This document shows positions 1-7,770 of a stretch of 12,453 nucleotides of DNA, in pieces. Position 1 is the stretch's first letter. Each line of letters begins with the position of its first letter. Source of the DNA: Planctomycetota bacterium (GTDB lineage: Bacteria > Planctomycetota > Phycisphaerae > UBA1845 > PWPN01); contig JACQVT010000360.1 in NCBI GenBank assembly GCA_016209665.1, positions 1 to 12,453 of the forward strand, given 5' to 3'. The position numbers were made by a program, and so were the translations under genes. The notes under the pieces are model-generated. The model saw only the letters and a program-made list of their open reading frames with translations. It was not told the origin of the DNA and ran no database searches.

Positions 1-135
1 CAGCGCCAGCAGCATGGCCAAGTCGAACCCATAGACGGCCCGTACCGACCCGGTCAAATATGCCGCCAGCCCCGCCCCGACCAGCAGGGTCAGCAAGAGA
101 TGTCGGCGATGGGAGTCCTTCAGCCAGGTTAGCAT
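1..135 (-). CDS. N-terminus of a membrane protein, possibly a heavy-metal P-type ATPase (partial)
   Basis: This is the first 45 residues of a protein that runs off the left edge; the reading frame is open to base 1. The N-terminus has a short basic stretch (WLKDSHRRH), a hydrophobic segment (LLLTLLVGAGLAAYLTG), a short linker and the beginning of a second hydrophobic segment (FDLAMLLAL). The pattern of two early helices with 'GFDLAMLLAL' resembles metal-transporting P1B-type ATPases that lack a cytoplasmic HMA domain, where a 'LLALxGG' helix usually follows. That assignment is inference from about 45 residues. The ATG at 135 was chosen; in-frame GTG codons at 138 and 159 are alternatives, and an in-frame TGA lies upstream of the latter. 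It is on the same strand as, and about 90 bp downstream of, the PIN toxin. Confidence 0.5.
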   Translation of the reverse strand, partial: MLTWLKDSHRRHLLLTLLVGAGLAAYLTGSVRAVYGFDLAMLLAL

Positions 136-227
136 CACGTGTTCAAATGCTCTACGCACCTCGACTCAACTCATGGCGACAGAGGCTCGGACCACCCGCG
201 TCTTGCCGGCATTCGTGCGTCCCCACT

Positions 228-629
228 CTACTTCAGCATCGCCACGAAGCCGGCCTGCTCGAAGTGGTGGTCTCCGGTCAGCGCCTCGGTCATCCCGCGG
301 CGGTTCATGATGACGAAAGAGGTGCAGTCAGTAAGAGACCCATCCTTGTCTTCACGGGCACGATACAGTTCGATCGCCTCGTCGAGGAGACGAGCGTCGG
401 CGGGGATGACTTCGTATCTCGTGTCTCGACGCAGGGCGTCGAGTACTTCGCCGAACAGATGACGGTTATCCGCATCGCATAGGTGATCCGCCAGCTCCAG
501 CAAGACCCAATAGGTCGTAACCACCGGTCGGTCTACTTGGTTCGCGGCACGAGCGTTGTCGTGATGCTCCCGATCTCGGGCATTCAGCAACGCCAGGAAG
601 AAGAAGGTGTCGGCAAAACAGGGCGTCAC
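228..629 (-). CDS. vapC: PIN-domain ribonuclease toxin (VapC-like)
   Basis: A 133-residue protein of normal PIN-toxin length. PIN toxins are Mg2+-dependent ribonucleases held in check by a small cognate antitoxin. The acidic active-site set is complete: Asp7 (FADT), Glu45 (VLLELAD), Asp101 (SLTDCTSF) and Asp120 (LTGDHHFEQAGF). 'SLTDCTSFVIM' is characteristic of the VapC-like subgroup paired with very small antitoxins. The gene starts with GTG at 629, and this codon overlaps the TGA of the upstream antitoxin (GTGA), which implies translational coupling. The frame is intact and nothing suggests decay. The RNA target cannot be read from the sequence. Confidence 0.9.
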   Translation of the reverse strand: MTPCFADTFFFLALLNARDREHHDNARAANQVDRPVVTTYWVLLELADHLCDADNRHLFGEVLDALRRDTRYEVIPADARLLDEAIELYRAREDKDGSLTDCTSFVIMNRRGMTEALTGDHHFEQAGFVAMLK

Positions 630-835
630 GGGGACCGCTCCCGACGGTAGTAGTCGTGGCGTTGAGCAAGGTCCGCAGGCAGACCCTTCGCCTGACCGGC
701 CAACCGGTCCAGGGCCTCACCAACGTTCGTGCCCGCGGCGGGTAGTTCTTCAACGCGGACCGTCACCCTATCTGGGGGGCGAACGGGCCCGTCGAAGACG
801 ACTACGCCCTTATCCACGCGTCCGGTGTAGGTCAT
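626..835 (-). CDS. Small antitoxin paired with the PIN toxin
   Basis: A 69-residue protein starting MTYTGRVDKGVVVFDGPV and continuing with a PDRVTVRVE motif. This is the compact beta-rich N-terminus of AbrB/DUF104-like antitoxins, whose usual form is 'G-V-hydrophobic ... P-E-G-T-x-V-x-V'. The C-terminal half (GEALDRLAGQAKGLPADLAQRHDYY) is predicted helical and ends just before the toxin; it would be the part that wraps the PIN domain. The ATG at 835 was chosen because GGAGGTG lies 5 nt upstream, although the frame is open back to 886. Its stop overlaps the toxin GTG. It very likely neutralises the PIN toxin and may repress the cassette promoter. The family assignment rests on motif resemblance only. 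Confidence 0.85.
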   Translation of the reverse strand: MTYTGRVDKGVVVFDGPVRPPDRVTVRVEELPAAGTNVGEALDRLAGQAKGLPADLAQRHDYYRRERSP

Positions 836-1058
836 GGCGCACCTCCGTCGGAGAATAGACCCCCTCACGCGAGCAGTCCGCGTCACCCGCCCCTACGGTG
901 AAGGGCTCCATCTCGGCGAAGATGTTCTCCCCGGGGGACTCCTGAGTCGTATCGGCCGGGTCTTCAATGAATACAATGGCTTCCCGAACCTCGCCGCCGA
1001 TGCGGGCGACCGTCTCGGCGATCTCTTGCTTGGAACCTCTCAGGATTTGCGGTTTCAT
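810..1058 (-). CDS. Small protein of unknown function leading the PIN toxin-antitoxin cassette
   Basis: An 82-residue ORF starting at ATG 1058 with GAGG 7 nt upstream. It overlaps the antitoxin start by 26 nt, so the antitoxin Shine-Dalgarno lies inside its last codons. The residues begin MKPQILRGSKQEIAETVARI and continue with 'EAIVFIEDP' and 'IFAEMEPFTV', an amphipathic, acidic sequence with no signal peptide or membrane segment. Similar small leaders ahead of PIN cassettes seem familiar from planctomycete genomes, but no named family is claimed. The C-terminal tail (after 'DCSREGVYS') reads basic and irregular, 'PTEVRHDLHRTRG'. It may be a readthrough tail created by a small indel, or simply the price of overlapping the next gene. 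It could be an extra antitoxin or regulatory subunit. Confidence 0.65.
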   Translation of the reverse strand: MKPQILRGSKQEIAETVARIGGEVREAIVFIEDPADTTQESPGENIFAEMEPFTVGAGDADCSREGVYSPTEVRHDLHRTRG

Positions 1059-1087
1059 CGTTTACCTCGGGATCAAACGCCGACCCC

Positions 1088-1093
1088 ATTATA
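1088..1093 (-). promoter_or_regulatory. Perfect -10 hexamer for the PIN toxin-antitoxin cassette
   Basis: On the minus strand this reads TATAAT, identical to the sigma-70 consensus. It lies 29 bp upstream of the ATG at 1058. No good -35 hexamer is found at 16-18 bp spacing (ATGTGG or TGTGGA are the best), so it may depend on an activator or be a weak promoter. It falls in the 119-bp gap between the cassette and the end of the PHP protein gene, and would let the cassette be expressed independently. Confidence 0.5.
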
Positions 1094-1095
1094 GC

Positions 1096-1105
1096 GGATC
1101 GATCC
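1096..1105. promoter_or_regulatory. Palindrome GGATCGATCC abutting the -10, candidate antitoxin operator
   Basis: A perfect 10-bp palindrome two bases upstream of the cassette's TATAAT, within the -35/-10 spacer. Toxin-antitoxin cassettes are commonly autorepressed at palindromes over the core promoter, so this is a plausible operator. A 10-bp palindrome can also occur by chance; the assignment rests on position. Confidence 0.3.
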
Positions 1106-1177
1106 TTCCTCCACATCCTGTCGAGTGCAAGGGCGTCCAAGGGCGCGCCCCGATGGGAGCCGAGACATCAGGCTGCC

Positions 1178-4100
1178 TCAGGGTTGGTACGTGATCCACA
1201 TCGGTGACACCCAGACGAGTTCGCCGTCGGCCTGCTCGCCGCGGACGTAGTAATAGGACGTCTTGCCCGCCGCCACGTCGAAGTCGGTCCACTCGGTCCG
1301 GACGTGCAGTTGGTTGGGCTCGGCGGTGTGGACGTAGTTGCCGTCCTTGATGACGCTGACCTTGGCGATCGGGCCGGTGCCGGTCAAGTGAATGGTCAGC
1401 TTGGGCTTGGTCTTCAGGGTGAACTCGTCGCCCATGAAATGCTCGCCGCAACGGACGTCGGCGAGAATGTTGTCCGTCGAGCCGTACACGTGACGGGCCT
1501 TCATGGCAGCCAGGATGGCCTCCCGCGTGGGGGCCTCGGCCCAGACGTTGCAGTAGCTGATGTGCGTGGAGATGTGATCACTCGACGCCTGGAAGCCTAG
1601 CCGATAACCCTTCTTGAGGGCCAGCGAGACGAAGCCCATCGGCCGCCAGCCCCCAATCGAGTCGTCGGCGGTGTTGGACCGCGGGGCGCCCGGCATCTCG
1701 TAGTTCTGGCGGCAGCCCTGGTAGATCTCGACGATCGGTTCGACCTTGGGGTCGTTGTTGCGCCAATCGGTGCCCATGTTGGTGCCGCTGGTGTGGCTGG
1801 CGCACACCCCATCGAAACGGGCGAGGTACGCGTACAACATCTGGGTGTCGGGAGTGGGTGGCCGCGGGGCATCCGGGCCCTGGCTGTCGAGGTCCCGGCC
1901 CATCCCCCCTTGCAGCCGCGGCAGCGTGCGGATGCCGCGCTTGGCGAACACCACATTGCGATGGCCGTCGGGGTAGACACAACTCCTTTCATAGGTGAAC
2001 ATCGGCGTGAACGCGCCGCCCAGGTGGAACATATCGGTCGTCTTCTGCGTGATCCACCAGGAGTACTCGCGCCCGCCGCCGTTGTCGTGGTCGCCGTTGC
2101 CGATCCAGTCGAGGCTGGCGATGTCGATGCCGTAACGCCACATGTCCAGCAGCGTTCCGTCACCCGCGCCGTCCTGAGAGATCTCGGTGTGGCGATGGAA
2201 CTCGCCTCGGCGAAGCTGCAGCGTCTTGCCCCCGACGGTGACGCGAGCGGCCCGGAGGCGGGCCACGTCGGCGGCTTCCTTCGTCGCCTCGGGATCGGCG
2301 GCCGGCTCGTCCGTGGAGGCCGCCTCGAGCACGGCGGGCCTGGCGGCACCGCTGGACACTGGCCCGATCCGAGCCATCGTCAGCTCGTTGTTGATCGGGT
2401 CGGGCCAGGGCGAGCGGACCTCGCGTTCCTCGACCTTCTCACCCGCGTTCCGCAGTTGCTGCAGGGCCCCTGGTGGCAGGCGCGACGCGGTGGCATACCG
2501 GGAATCCGACGAGGACACCAGGAGCAGGCCGCCGTCAGGCAGGCCGACGAGCGCCGGCCGGTTGTCCAGCAGGTTGTCCGTTTTCGGACAGACGATCTCG
2601 CCCGACCACTGATTATCCTCGTACCAAGCCACGTGCTCGAACCATGCGGTGCCCACTTCCACGCGGTCGCCCAGGCGGGGGGTCCGAATGGCCAGCCACA
2701 TTCGCCCATCGGTCCCGGCGCACAGTCTCGGCAGCGCAAGCCTCTGCCGCGGTCCCGCCCGGGCATCAATGGCCGCCCGCAACACCTGGGTTTGGTCTTC
2801 GGCCGGCCCTGTCTGGCCAGCATCCGCGGCTGTCTTGCCGGCGGGCCGCGGTCCCGGCGTGAAGGCCAGCGCCGGGGCCTCCGCCGGGCGCAAAAGACCA
2901 CCCTCGGCCGACAACACGCGAACGGCGACGGTCCGCTCCTGGTAGAGCGCGACGCCCGATTTCTCTAACGCGCCCCAGTCCTTGCCCCATTTCTCGGGAC
3001 CTTCTTCGTAGGCCACCCACAGTCGGCCCTGGGCGTCAAACGCGAGGCTGGGCCGCGTCTCGGCCTTGAGCGTCCGGGCGATCGCGATCGTCTTGCCGAA
3101 CTGACCGGCGGAGGCGACGCGGCAGAGGACGTCGTAGTTGCCCTTCTCGTAGCTGTCCCAGGCCACGGCCACTCGGCCGTCGGAGGATGCTGCGATGGCC
3201 GGCGCCCATTGATTGCCGCTTGCGTCGGAGACCACGACCGGTTTGCTGAAACCATCCGCTTCCTGCGACGCGGCCAGGATGTTCCCCTCGCCATCGCGCA
3301 ACGCCTGCCACGTCACCCAGACCTTGCCGCTGCTGTCAGTGGCGGCCGCGGGGCAGATGTCCGGGCCGGCTTGCGTAGTCAGACGCTGCTCGGGCGACCA
3401 GTCGTCGCCGCTCAGCCGCCGGGCGAACAGATCCCAGTTGCCGTCGCGATTGGCCGACCAGAACACCCAGACGCCGCCGGAGCCGTCGATGGCGATAGCC
3501 GGACGAAACAGGTCCTGCCCCGACGGCGTAACCGCCGTCGGTCCGGTCCACTTGTCGCCGTCCAGACGCAGGAGCAGTACCTGATCGCCGCCCGTCGGCT
3601 CGGCAAGGAAGCTGTAGTCGTTCGGCATCTCGGGGATCTTGGGCCGCTCCCGGAAGTCCTTGCCGTGCGTGAACGCGACGTAGGCCACGTACAGTCGTCC
3701 GTCGCGGCCCATCGCGGCGACGGGATAGTCATCTTCGGTCGGTGCCGACAGGATCGTCGCGGAGTCGGCCACGCGGGCGACGTGGACCAGGCCCTTCAGA
3801 AAGCTCTTGCTCGTTCCCCAGCCGACGTCCTTGAGTGCAAGGCTGAAGTTGCCCTGCTGGGTCTCGAACGCCAGTTCGGTCTCGGGTACGGCGTCGGCCA
3901 ACTCGAGGATCAACGCCCCGTCCTTGGGCGCCGTCGTCTGATGGCCGCGGCGGCGGGCCTGGGGGTTCCACTGGCTCTCCCGCCCGGTGGTCAGACGCCA
4001 TTGCGTGTTCTCGATCTTGTCGCGCGGATCGTCCTGCCACAGGCGCAGGCTCCGCACCTGTCCCGGCGACACCTTCAGTTGCCCGTCCCACTGCGTCGGG

Positions 4101-4327
4101 ACCTTGCCGTTGGGGCCGGCCTTGCTCCTGAGGTCGACGCGGAGCGTGATCAGATCCTTCGCGATGGTGGCGGTCACCGGCGGCTCGGCTGCGGGCTTGA
4201 CCCCAGCCCGCGAATCCTGACCGGGGCCGGCCTCGACGCCGTACGACGCCGACCGACTGTACAGGAACACCCCACCCACGATCAGCACGAGCACAACCGG
4301 CAGCAACATAATGTGGCGGCGTTTCAT
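1178..4327 (-). CDS. Exported beta-propeller protein with C-terminal PHP metallohydrolase domain
   Basis: A 1049-residue protein. Residues 1-25 (basic start, then LLPVVLVLIVGGVFLYS) form a signal peptide or signal anchor. Residues ~50-170 form a predicted beta domain. Residues ~190-640 hold repeated blades of the form 'P-A-x-A-x-D-G-x-x-W-V-x-W ... N-W-D-L', as in TolB/BNR-like propellers. Residues ~705-985 form a PHP-type domain with the metal ligands present: His711 and His713 (GEFHRHTE), Asp746-His747 (NGDHD), a Glu in TYERS, a His in GHRNVVF, a His in CASHTSG, and Asp917-His918 (SSDHIS). The last ~60 residues (SYYYVRGEQADGELVWVSPMW) look like a beta-sandwich. It is probably an exported metal-dependent phosphoesterase or related hydrolase with a substrate-binding propeller; the substrate is unknown. 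The ATG at 4327 is preferred (AGGAAGG 3 nt upstream). It lies 44 bp downstream of its paralogue and is surely co-transcribed. Confidence 0.9.
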   Translation of the reverse strand: MKRRHIMLLPVVLVLIVGGVFLYSRSASYGVEAGPGQDSRAGVKPAAEPPVTATIAKDLITLRVDLRSKAGPNGKVPTQWDGQLKVSPGQVRSLRLWQDDPRDKIENTQWRLTTGRESQWNPQARRRGHQTTAPKDGALILELADAVPETELAFETQQGNFSLALKDVGWGTSKSFLKGLVHVARVADSATILSAPTEDDYPVAAMGRDGRLYVAYVAFTHGKDFRERPKIPEMPNDYSFLAEPTGGDQVLLLRLDGDKWTGPTAVTPSGQDLFRPAIAIDGSGGVWVFWSANRDGNWDLFARRLSGDDWSPEQRLTTQAGPDICPAAATDSSGKVWVTWQALRDGEGNILAASQEADGFSKPVVVSDASGNQWAPAIAASSDGRVAVAWDSYEKGNYDVLCRVASAGQFGKTIAIARTLKAETRPSLAFDAQGRLWVAYEEGPEKWGKDWGALEKSGVALYQERTVAVRVLSAEGGLLRPAEAPALAFTPGPRPAGKTAADAGQTGPAEDQTQVLRAAIDARAGPRQRLALPRLCAGTDGRMWLAIRTPRLGDRVEVGTAWFEHVAWYEDNQWSGEIVCPKTDNLLDNRPALVGLPDGGLLLVSSSDSRYATASRLPPGALQQLRNAGEKVEEREVRSPWPDPINNELTMARIGPVSSGAARPAVLEAASTDEPAADPEATKEAADVARLRAARVTVGGKTLQLRRGEFHRHTEISQDGAGDGTLLDMWRYGIDIASLDWIGNGDHDNGGGREYSWWITQKTTDMFHLGGAFTPMFTYERSCVYPDGHRNVVFAKRGIRTLPRLQGGMGRDLDSQGPDAPRPPTPDTQMLYAYLARFDGVCASHTSGTNMGTDWRNNDPKVEPIVEIYQGCRQNYEMPGAPRSNTADDSIGGWRPMGFVSLALKKGYRLGFQASSDHISTHISYCNVWAEAPTREAILAAMKARHVYGSTDNILADVRCGEHFMGDEFTLKTKPKLTIHLTGTGPIAKVSVIKDGNYVHTAEPNQLHVRTEWTDFDVAAGKTSYYYVRGEQADGELVWVSPMWITYQP

Positions 4328-4354
4328 GACCTTCCTCGCTGACGTTCGCTCCAC

Positions 4355-4371
4355 GCCGGCCTCGCGCCGGC
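4355..4371 (-). other. Intercistronic hairpin between the two PHP genes
   Basis: GCCGGC, a 5-nt loop, then GCCGGC, immediately after the stop codon of the upstream gene and 27 nt before the next ATG. There is no following T-tract, so it is not a typical intrinsic terminator. It may stabilise the upstream message or tune expression of the second gene. Confidence 0.35.
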
Positions 4372-7170
4372 TCACGGCGCCCCGAACCACACGGGGCTGC
4401 TCCAGGCGATCTCCTCGTCCTTCTGAATGACGCGGACGTAATAGTAGCTGCGCTGGGCGAGCGGTTCGCGGTCCACGAAGACGAACTCCGCCTCGCGTCC
4501 GTCCGGATTCTTCGTGTAGATGAACTGATTGTTGCGACAGACCTCGATCCGGTCGATGTCGCCGGGGCAGCGGGCGACGACCTTGACCGTGACCGACTTA
4601 CCCGGCATCGTCGCGACCTTCTCGCCCATGAGGTGTCCGTCCACGCGGACGTCGAGGACAATCTTGGCGGCCGAGGTGCCGTAGCAGCGGCGGGCCCGCA
4701 GGGCGTCGAGGATGGCCGTCCGCGTCAGATCCGGCGCGTAGACGCAGGCCTTGCCGTACCCGCCGCCGTGGTCGGGGCTGGCGATCACGCCGATGACGAT
4801 GCCGCGGGCCCAGGCGTCTTGAAGAAAGGAGCCCTTGTCCGGTGTCGTTCGCACCGCCTCGCGCGGCGTGCCCTTGTACTCGTAGGAACCACGGACCTGA
4901 AAGATCTCCGCCACCGGCTGGGCCGTCTCGTCGGTGAAGTTCCAGTCGGTCGGGACGTTGCCCGTGTCGGCAAGCTGGTGCGGGATGTGGACGAAGTTGG
5001 CGTTGAACTTCCGCAGGTCCTCCCACACCTGGGCGGGCGTCTGGTAGTTGCGGGCGTTCCACCATCGTGGGAAGTACGGATCGGCGAAGATGAGGTTGCG
5101 GTGCCCGTAGAAGCCGTAGGGGTGGGCTTCGCTGTATTCCTCGAACGTCGAGGTCCACTCCTCGGCCAGGAAGGTCAGGAACCGGCCGCGGTCCTCGTTG
5201 GTGCGGGCCATCTTGGCGGTGTACGACCACAGGTAGGGGTTGATGCAGTAACCGTGGTCGGTCGCGCAGGCGAAATCGTATCGAGCGATGTCCCGCATGT
5301 GCTGGTAGCTCTCGTCGATCGACTGATCGCCCAGGCGGTTGCAGACGGACACATCGGTGTGTTCGTGGAGGTCGCCGAAGTACAGGTTCAGCTTGCGGCC
5401 CTGGTATTCGATCGAGGGCGTGGGCAGGTCCTCGCCGCGCTCGACGCGAAGCTTGGCCGGCTCGAACGGTTCCCGAGATTCGGCGAGGGGCTCGAACTGC
5501 ATCGGGCCACCGGCGGGCACCGAGGCGGTATCGAGGCTGGTCAGGAAGATGTCGCTGGTGGACTTGGCCGATTGCTCGCGGTCGGGCCAACTGCCGGGGA
5601 TCGTGTCCGTCTGCAAGGCGACGATCGCGCGGCTGCCATTCACGGCCAGCACCGGTCGGCGGTCCAGGCCCGTGCGGCTGGTCAGCAGCCGCGTGCCTTG
5701 CCATCGGCCCGCGGCGAAGCAGGTGACCAGGCGGTCCCAACCGGCGTGCGGCGACCGGGGTTGCAGGTAGCCCAGCCAAAGACGACCGTCCGGGTCGATC
5801 GCCGGCGATCCCGCCTCGCATCGGCCGGCCAGCGGTGAATCGGCCGCTGCCCCCGCCGGCGACAACAGACCCTCGGCGGTGATCCTGCCCACGTACAGGC
5901 GCCGCCGGTTGGTACGCCCGATGTTGTACTCCTCCGTGCGGGCGTTCTCGTACACGATCCACAAGTCGTCGCCCCGGGCAAACAACACCGGGTGGCGGTC
6001 GATCGACGGCGAGCGGGTCAGCCGCGTCTCGTCCTGCCAGGATCCCTCGGCCGATCGCCGTCGCAGGTAGACGTCGTAGTTGTTCTCGCGGAAGCTGTGA
6101 TAGGCTACGCAGACTTCTCCGCCCGCCAGCACGGTGATGGAGGGAGCGTAGGCGGGCTTGTTCGCCGGGCTCATCGGCACGGCCTCGGAGGCCTGCCCGT
6201 TGCGAATCGAGGCGGCGAATACCTGCCGCGAGCCGTTGCGGTTCGACTCCCACGCGACCCACAGCGTACCGTTGTGCCAGGCGGCGACGGGTTTCACGTC
6301 CACTCCTGGGGCGGAGGTCACCGCCACCGGTCGGCCAGGTCCGTCCGACCCGCATGGCACGGCGTAGACGTTCCATTCGCCGTCCACCTCGCTGGCATAT
6401 ACTACGAAAGCGCCCGGCCCCGCCGCGGCGGCATGGGGGTTCAGGATGTACGTCTTTTCTCCACCCACCACCTGCCAGGCCCCGAGCCGCCTGAAGCCGG
6501 GTCCGTCCGGCTGAAACCGCGCAACCTGCAGCGAGTCGGCCCCCTCGCGGAAGCTCACCCAGGCGACCCAGACCGATCCGTCGGCGGCCAGCGACATGGC
6601 CGGCTCGTCATTGAAGCCCTCGCCCTCCGAAACCGGTGTCAAGGTTGGCATCGGCGTCTCCATGAGAGCGATGTCGTCCACCCAGATCTGCCCCGGCGGC
6701 GCGCCGAACGAGGACGGAGCGACGATCTCCAGCCCCAACGGACCGTCCGCATCGACGGTCACCGGGCTGCTGTATCGGCGCCACTGGTCCGGCAGTTCCG
6801 TCCAGTTGGCGACCGGCTTGCGTTCCGACTGCTCGGGCGGCACGATGAACAGGGCCAGCTTGCTCCCGTTGGTCGCCCGGGCCCAGATCGAGAACTCGTA
6901 CCGCCTGCCTGCGTTGACCGCGACCCGCCGCCGCAGGCTGAGCGCCTGCCTGGATTCCGTCAGCTTGCCGGTCAGGCATGCCGCCCCTGAGTGCGCGATG
7001 GCCTGATCGCTCACCAACGATTGCCCGGGGCTGGGCTCCCAGCCGGCCAGCCCCTCCTCGAACCCGCCGTTGGACAATACGTTCACCGGCTCGCCGCCCA
7101 AGCCGGCCCCAATGGCCGAGCAGGCCATCGCCAGCAAACCGACGAGCGCCACTCGTTCAGGCAGACCCAT
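4372..7170 (-). CDS. Secreted CBM-like, beta-propeller and PHP metallohydrolase protein
   Basis: A 932-residue protein. Residues 1-25 form a signal peptide (MGLPERVALVGLLAMACSAIGA). Residues ~28-165 (NVLSNGGFEEGLAGWE ... IWVDDIALME) match the CBM4/9-like jelly-roll carbohydrate-binding layout. Residues ~170-570 form a beta-propeller with blades such as 'DGSVWVAWVSFREG' and 'NGTLWVAWESNRNG'. Residues ~595-865 form a PHP domain: His602 and His604 (FGDLHEHTD), Asp638-His639 (ATDHGY), Glu in EEWTS, His in GHRNLIF, His in VHIPHQ, and Asp800-His801 (SPDHGG). A terminal beta-sandwich (SYYYVRVIQKDEEIAWSSPVW) closes the protein. It is paralogous to the next gene but carries the extra binding domain. 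The ATG at 7170 was chosen (GGAGG 8 nt upstream, right signal-peptide length); the frame also allows TTG at 7200. DUF3604-like PHP proteins are the nearest relatives I can name. The substrate is unknown; a carbohydrate or glycoconjugate is a guess from the binding domain. Confidence 0.92.
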   Translation of the reverse strand: MGLPERVALVGLLAMACSAIGAGLGGEPVNVLSNGGFEEGLAGWEPSPGQSLVSDQAIAHSGAACLTGKLTESRQALSLRRRVAVNAGRRYEFSIWARATNGSKLALFIVPPEQSERKPVANWTELPDQWRRYSSPVTVDADGPLGLEIVAPSSFGAPPGQIWVDDIALMETPMPTLTPVSEGEGFNDEPAMSLAADGSVWVAWVSFREGADSLQVARFQPDGPGFRRLGAWQVVGGEKTYILNPHAAAAGPGAFVVYASEVDGEWNVYAVPCGSDGPGRPVAVTSAPGVDVKPVAAWHNGTLWVAWESNRNGSRQVFAASIRNGQASEAVPMSPANKPAYAPSITVLAGGEVCVAYHSFRENNYDVYLRRRSAEGSWQDETRLTRSPSIDRHPVLFARGDDLWIVYENARTEEYNIGRTNRRRLYVGRITAEGLLSPAGAAADSPLAGRCEAGSPAIDPDGRLWLGYLQPRSPHAGWDRLVTCFAAGRWQGTRLLTSRTGLDRRPVLAVNGSRAIVALQTDTIPGSWPDREQSAKSTSDIFLTSLDTASVPAGGPMQFEPLAESREPFEPAKLRVERGEDLPTPSIEYQGRKLNLYFGDLHEHTDVSVCNRLGDQSIDESYQHMRDIARYDFACATDHGYCINPYLWSYTAKMARTNEDRGRFLTFLAEEWTSTFEEYSEAHPYGFYGHRNLIFADPYFPRWWNARNYQTPAQVWEDLRKFNANFVHIPHQLADTGNVPTDWNFTDETAQPVAEIFQVRGSYEYKGTPREAVRTTPDKGSFLQDAWARGIVIGVIASPDHGGGYGKACVYAPDLTRTAILDALRARRCYGTSAAKIVLDVRVDGHLMGEKVATMPGKSVTVKVVARCPGDIDRIEVCRNNQFIYTKNPDGREAEFVFVDREPLAQRSYYYVRVIQKDEEIAWSSPVWFGAP

Positions 7171-7211
7171 TGATGTGGCCTCCGAGGGGAACCCTTTCAA
7201 CCGCCTGCGGC

Positions 7212-7240
7212 ATTATCCGACCCTTCGGCGTTCGCCGCAA
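7212..7240 (-). promoter_or_regulatory. Sigma-70-like promoter of the PHP operon
   Basis: On the minus strand: -35 TTGCGG (7235-7240), a 17-bp spacer, and -10 GATAAT (7212-7217), which matches 5 of 6 consensus positions. The predicted start is near 7205, giving a leader of about 35 nt. Within the spacer is the inverted repeat CGGCG-TT-CGCCG (7227-7238), which could be an operator or the trailing hairpin of the RES gene. Confidence 0.55.
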
Positions 7241-7260
7241 GCGATCACGAGCGGACTCGA

Positions 7261-7770
7261 TCAGGCATCGGCGTGAGCCGGTGGGCGGGTCGTCGAGGCG
7301 GAGGGTGGCTTGATCAGACGGGGGTCGAATTTGACGGCCTTTCGCGGGCCGATGGCGATCTTTGCGAACTCCGGGTGCGCGGGGTTGAGCAGGTAGTTCC
7401 ACTCCGTGGGCACCACCACACTGGGTACTCTAAGCACGACGGACCGTTGCTCTCCTGCCCACTCGTCGCCCACCTGCCGGATGGCAGCCGGGGTCGGCGA
7501 TTTGCGCCAGGTTCGGGGCAGCTCCTTAACTTTCACCGTCTCCACGAGGGCTTCGTCGAACGAAACCTCGAACAGCACGTAGCGGTTGAGGAGGTCTTGG
7601 GATTCGATATGGACCAGCATCTCGAGCATGGCGAGCGAGGCGGTGCTTGCGGTGTAGACTATCGGGATGCCGGGGCTGTTCCACCGCCCACCGGCCCGCC
7701 GGGCACCTTCCCCCGTGAAGCCCGACGCGGCGCGCTTGGCCTTGACGATGCGCCAGGCGCTCAGCTTCAT
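7261..7770 (-). CDS. RES-domain toxin of a RES-Xre toxin-antitoxin pair
   Basis: A 169-residue protein matching the RES family in length and motifs. The opening 'AWRI' (Arg7), the block 'FTGEGARRAGGRWNSPGIPIVY' with Arg29 and Tyr39, and Glu50 in 'LAMLEMLVHI' are the conserved residues that line the NAD-binding cleft. Later come 'GDEWAGEQRSVVLRVPSVVVPTEWNYLLNPAHP' and a terminal 'KFDPRL', both standard for the family. Known members (such as MbcT and ParT) consume NAD+ or modify proteins by ADP-ribosylation; which activity applies here cannot be told. The ATG at 7770 overlaps the TGA of the upstream antitoxin (ATGA). The last ~15 residues are a non-conserved Ser/Thr/Pro/Ala tail. Confidence 0.93.
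   Translation of the reverse strand: MKLSAWRIVKAKRAASGFTGEGARRAGGRWNSPGIPIVYTASTASLAMLEMLVHIESQDLLNRYVLFEVSFDEALVETVKVKELPRTWRKSPTPAAIRQVGDEWAGEQRSVVLRVPSVVVPTEWNYLLNPAHPEFAKIAIGPRKAVKFDPRLIKPPSASTTRPPAHADA

Noticed and set aside
1141..1150. GGGCGCGCCC palindrome after the second PHP gene as an intrinsic terminator
   Set aside because: It is a plain GC palindrome with no loop or T-tract; this composition is expected by chance in high-GC DNA.
1793..2968. 391-codon plus-strand open frame opposite the second PHP gene
   Set aside because: It is antisense to a coding region with clear propeller and PHP motifs; the composition is shadow-like (Arg, Gly, Pro, His) and there is no start signal.
4633..5838. 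401-codon plus-strand open frame opposite the first PHP gene
   Set aside because: It mirrors the third-position GC bias of the real gene; the Val/Gly/Arg-rich product has no recognisable domain.
4598..6376. 592-codon minus-strand open frame within the CBM/propeller/PHP gene
   Set aside because: It is an alternative frame of the real gene, very rich in Arg, Gly and Pro, with no domain or ribosome-binding site.
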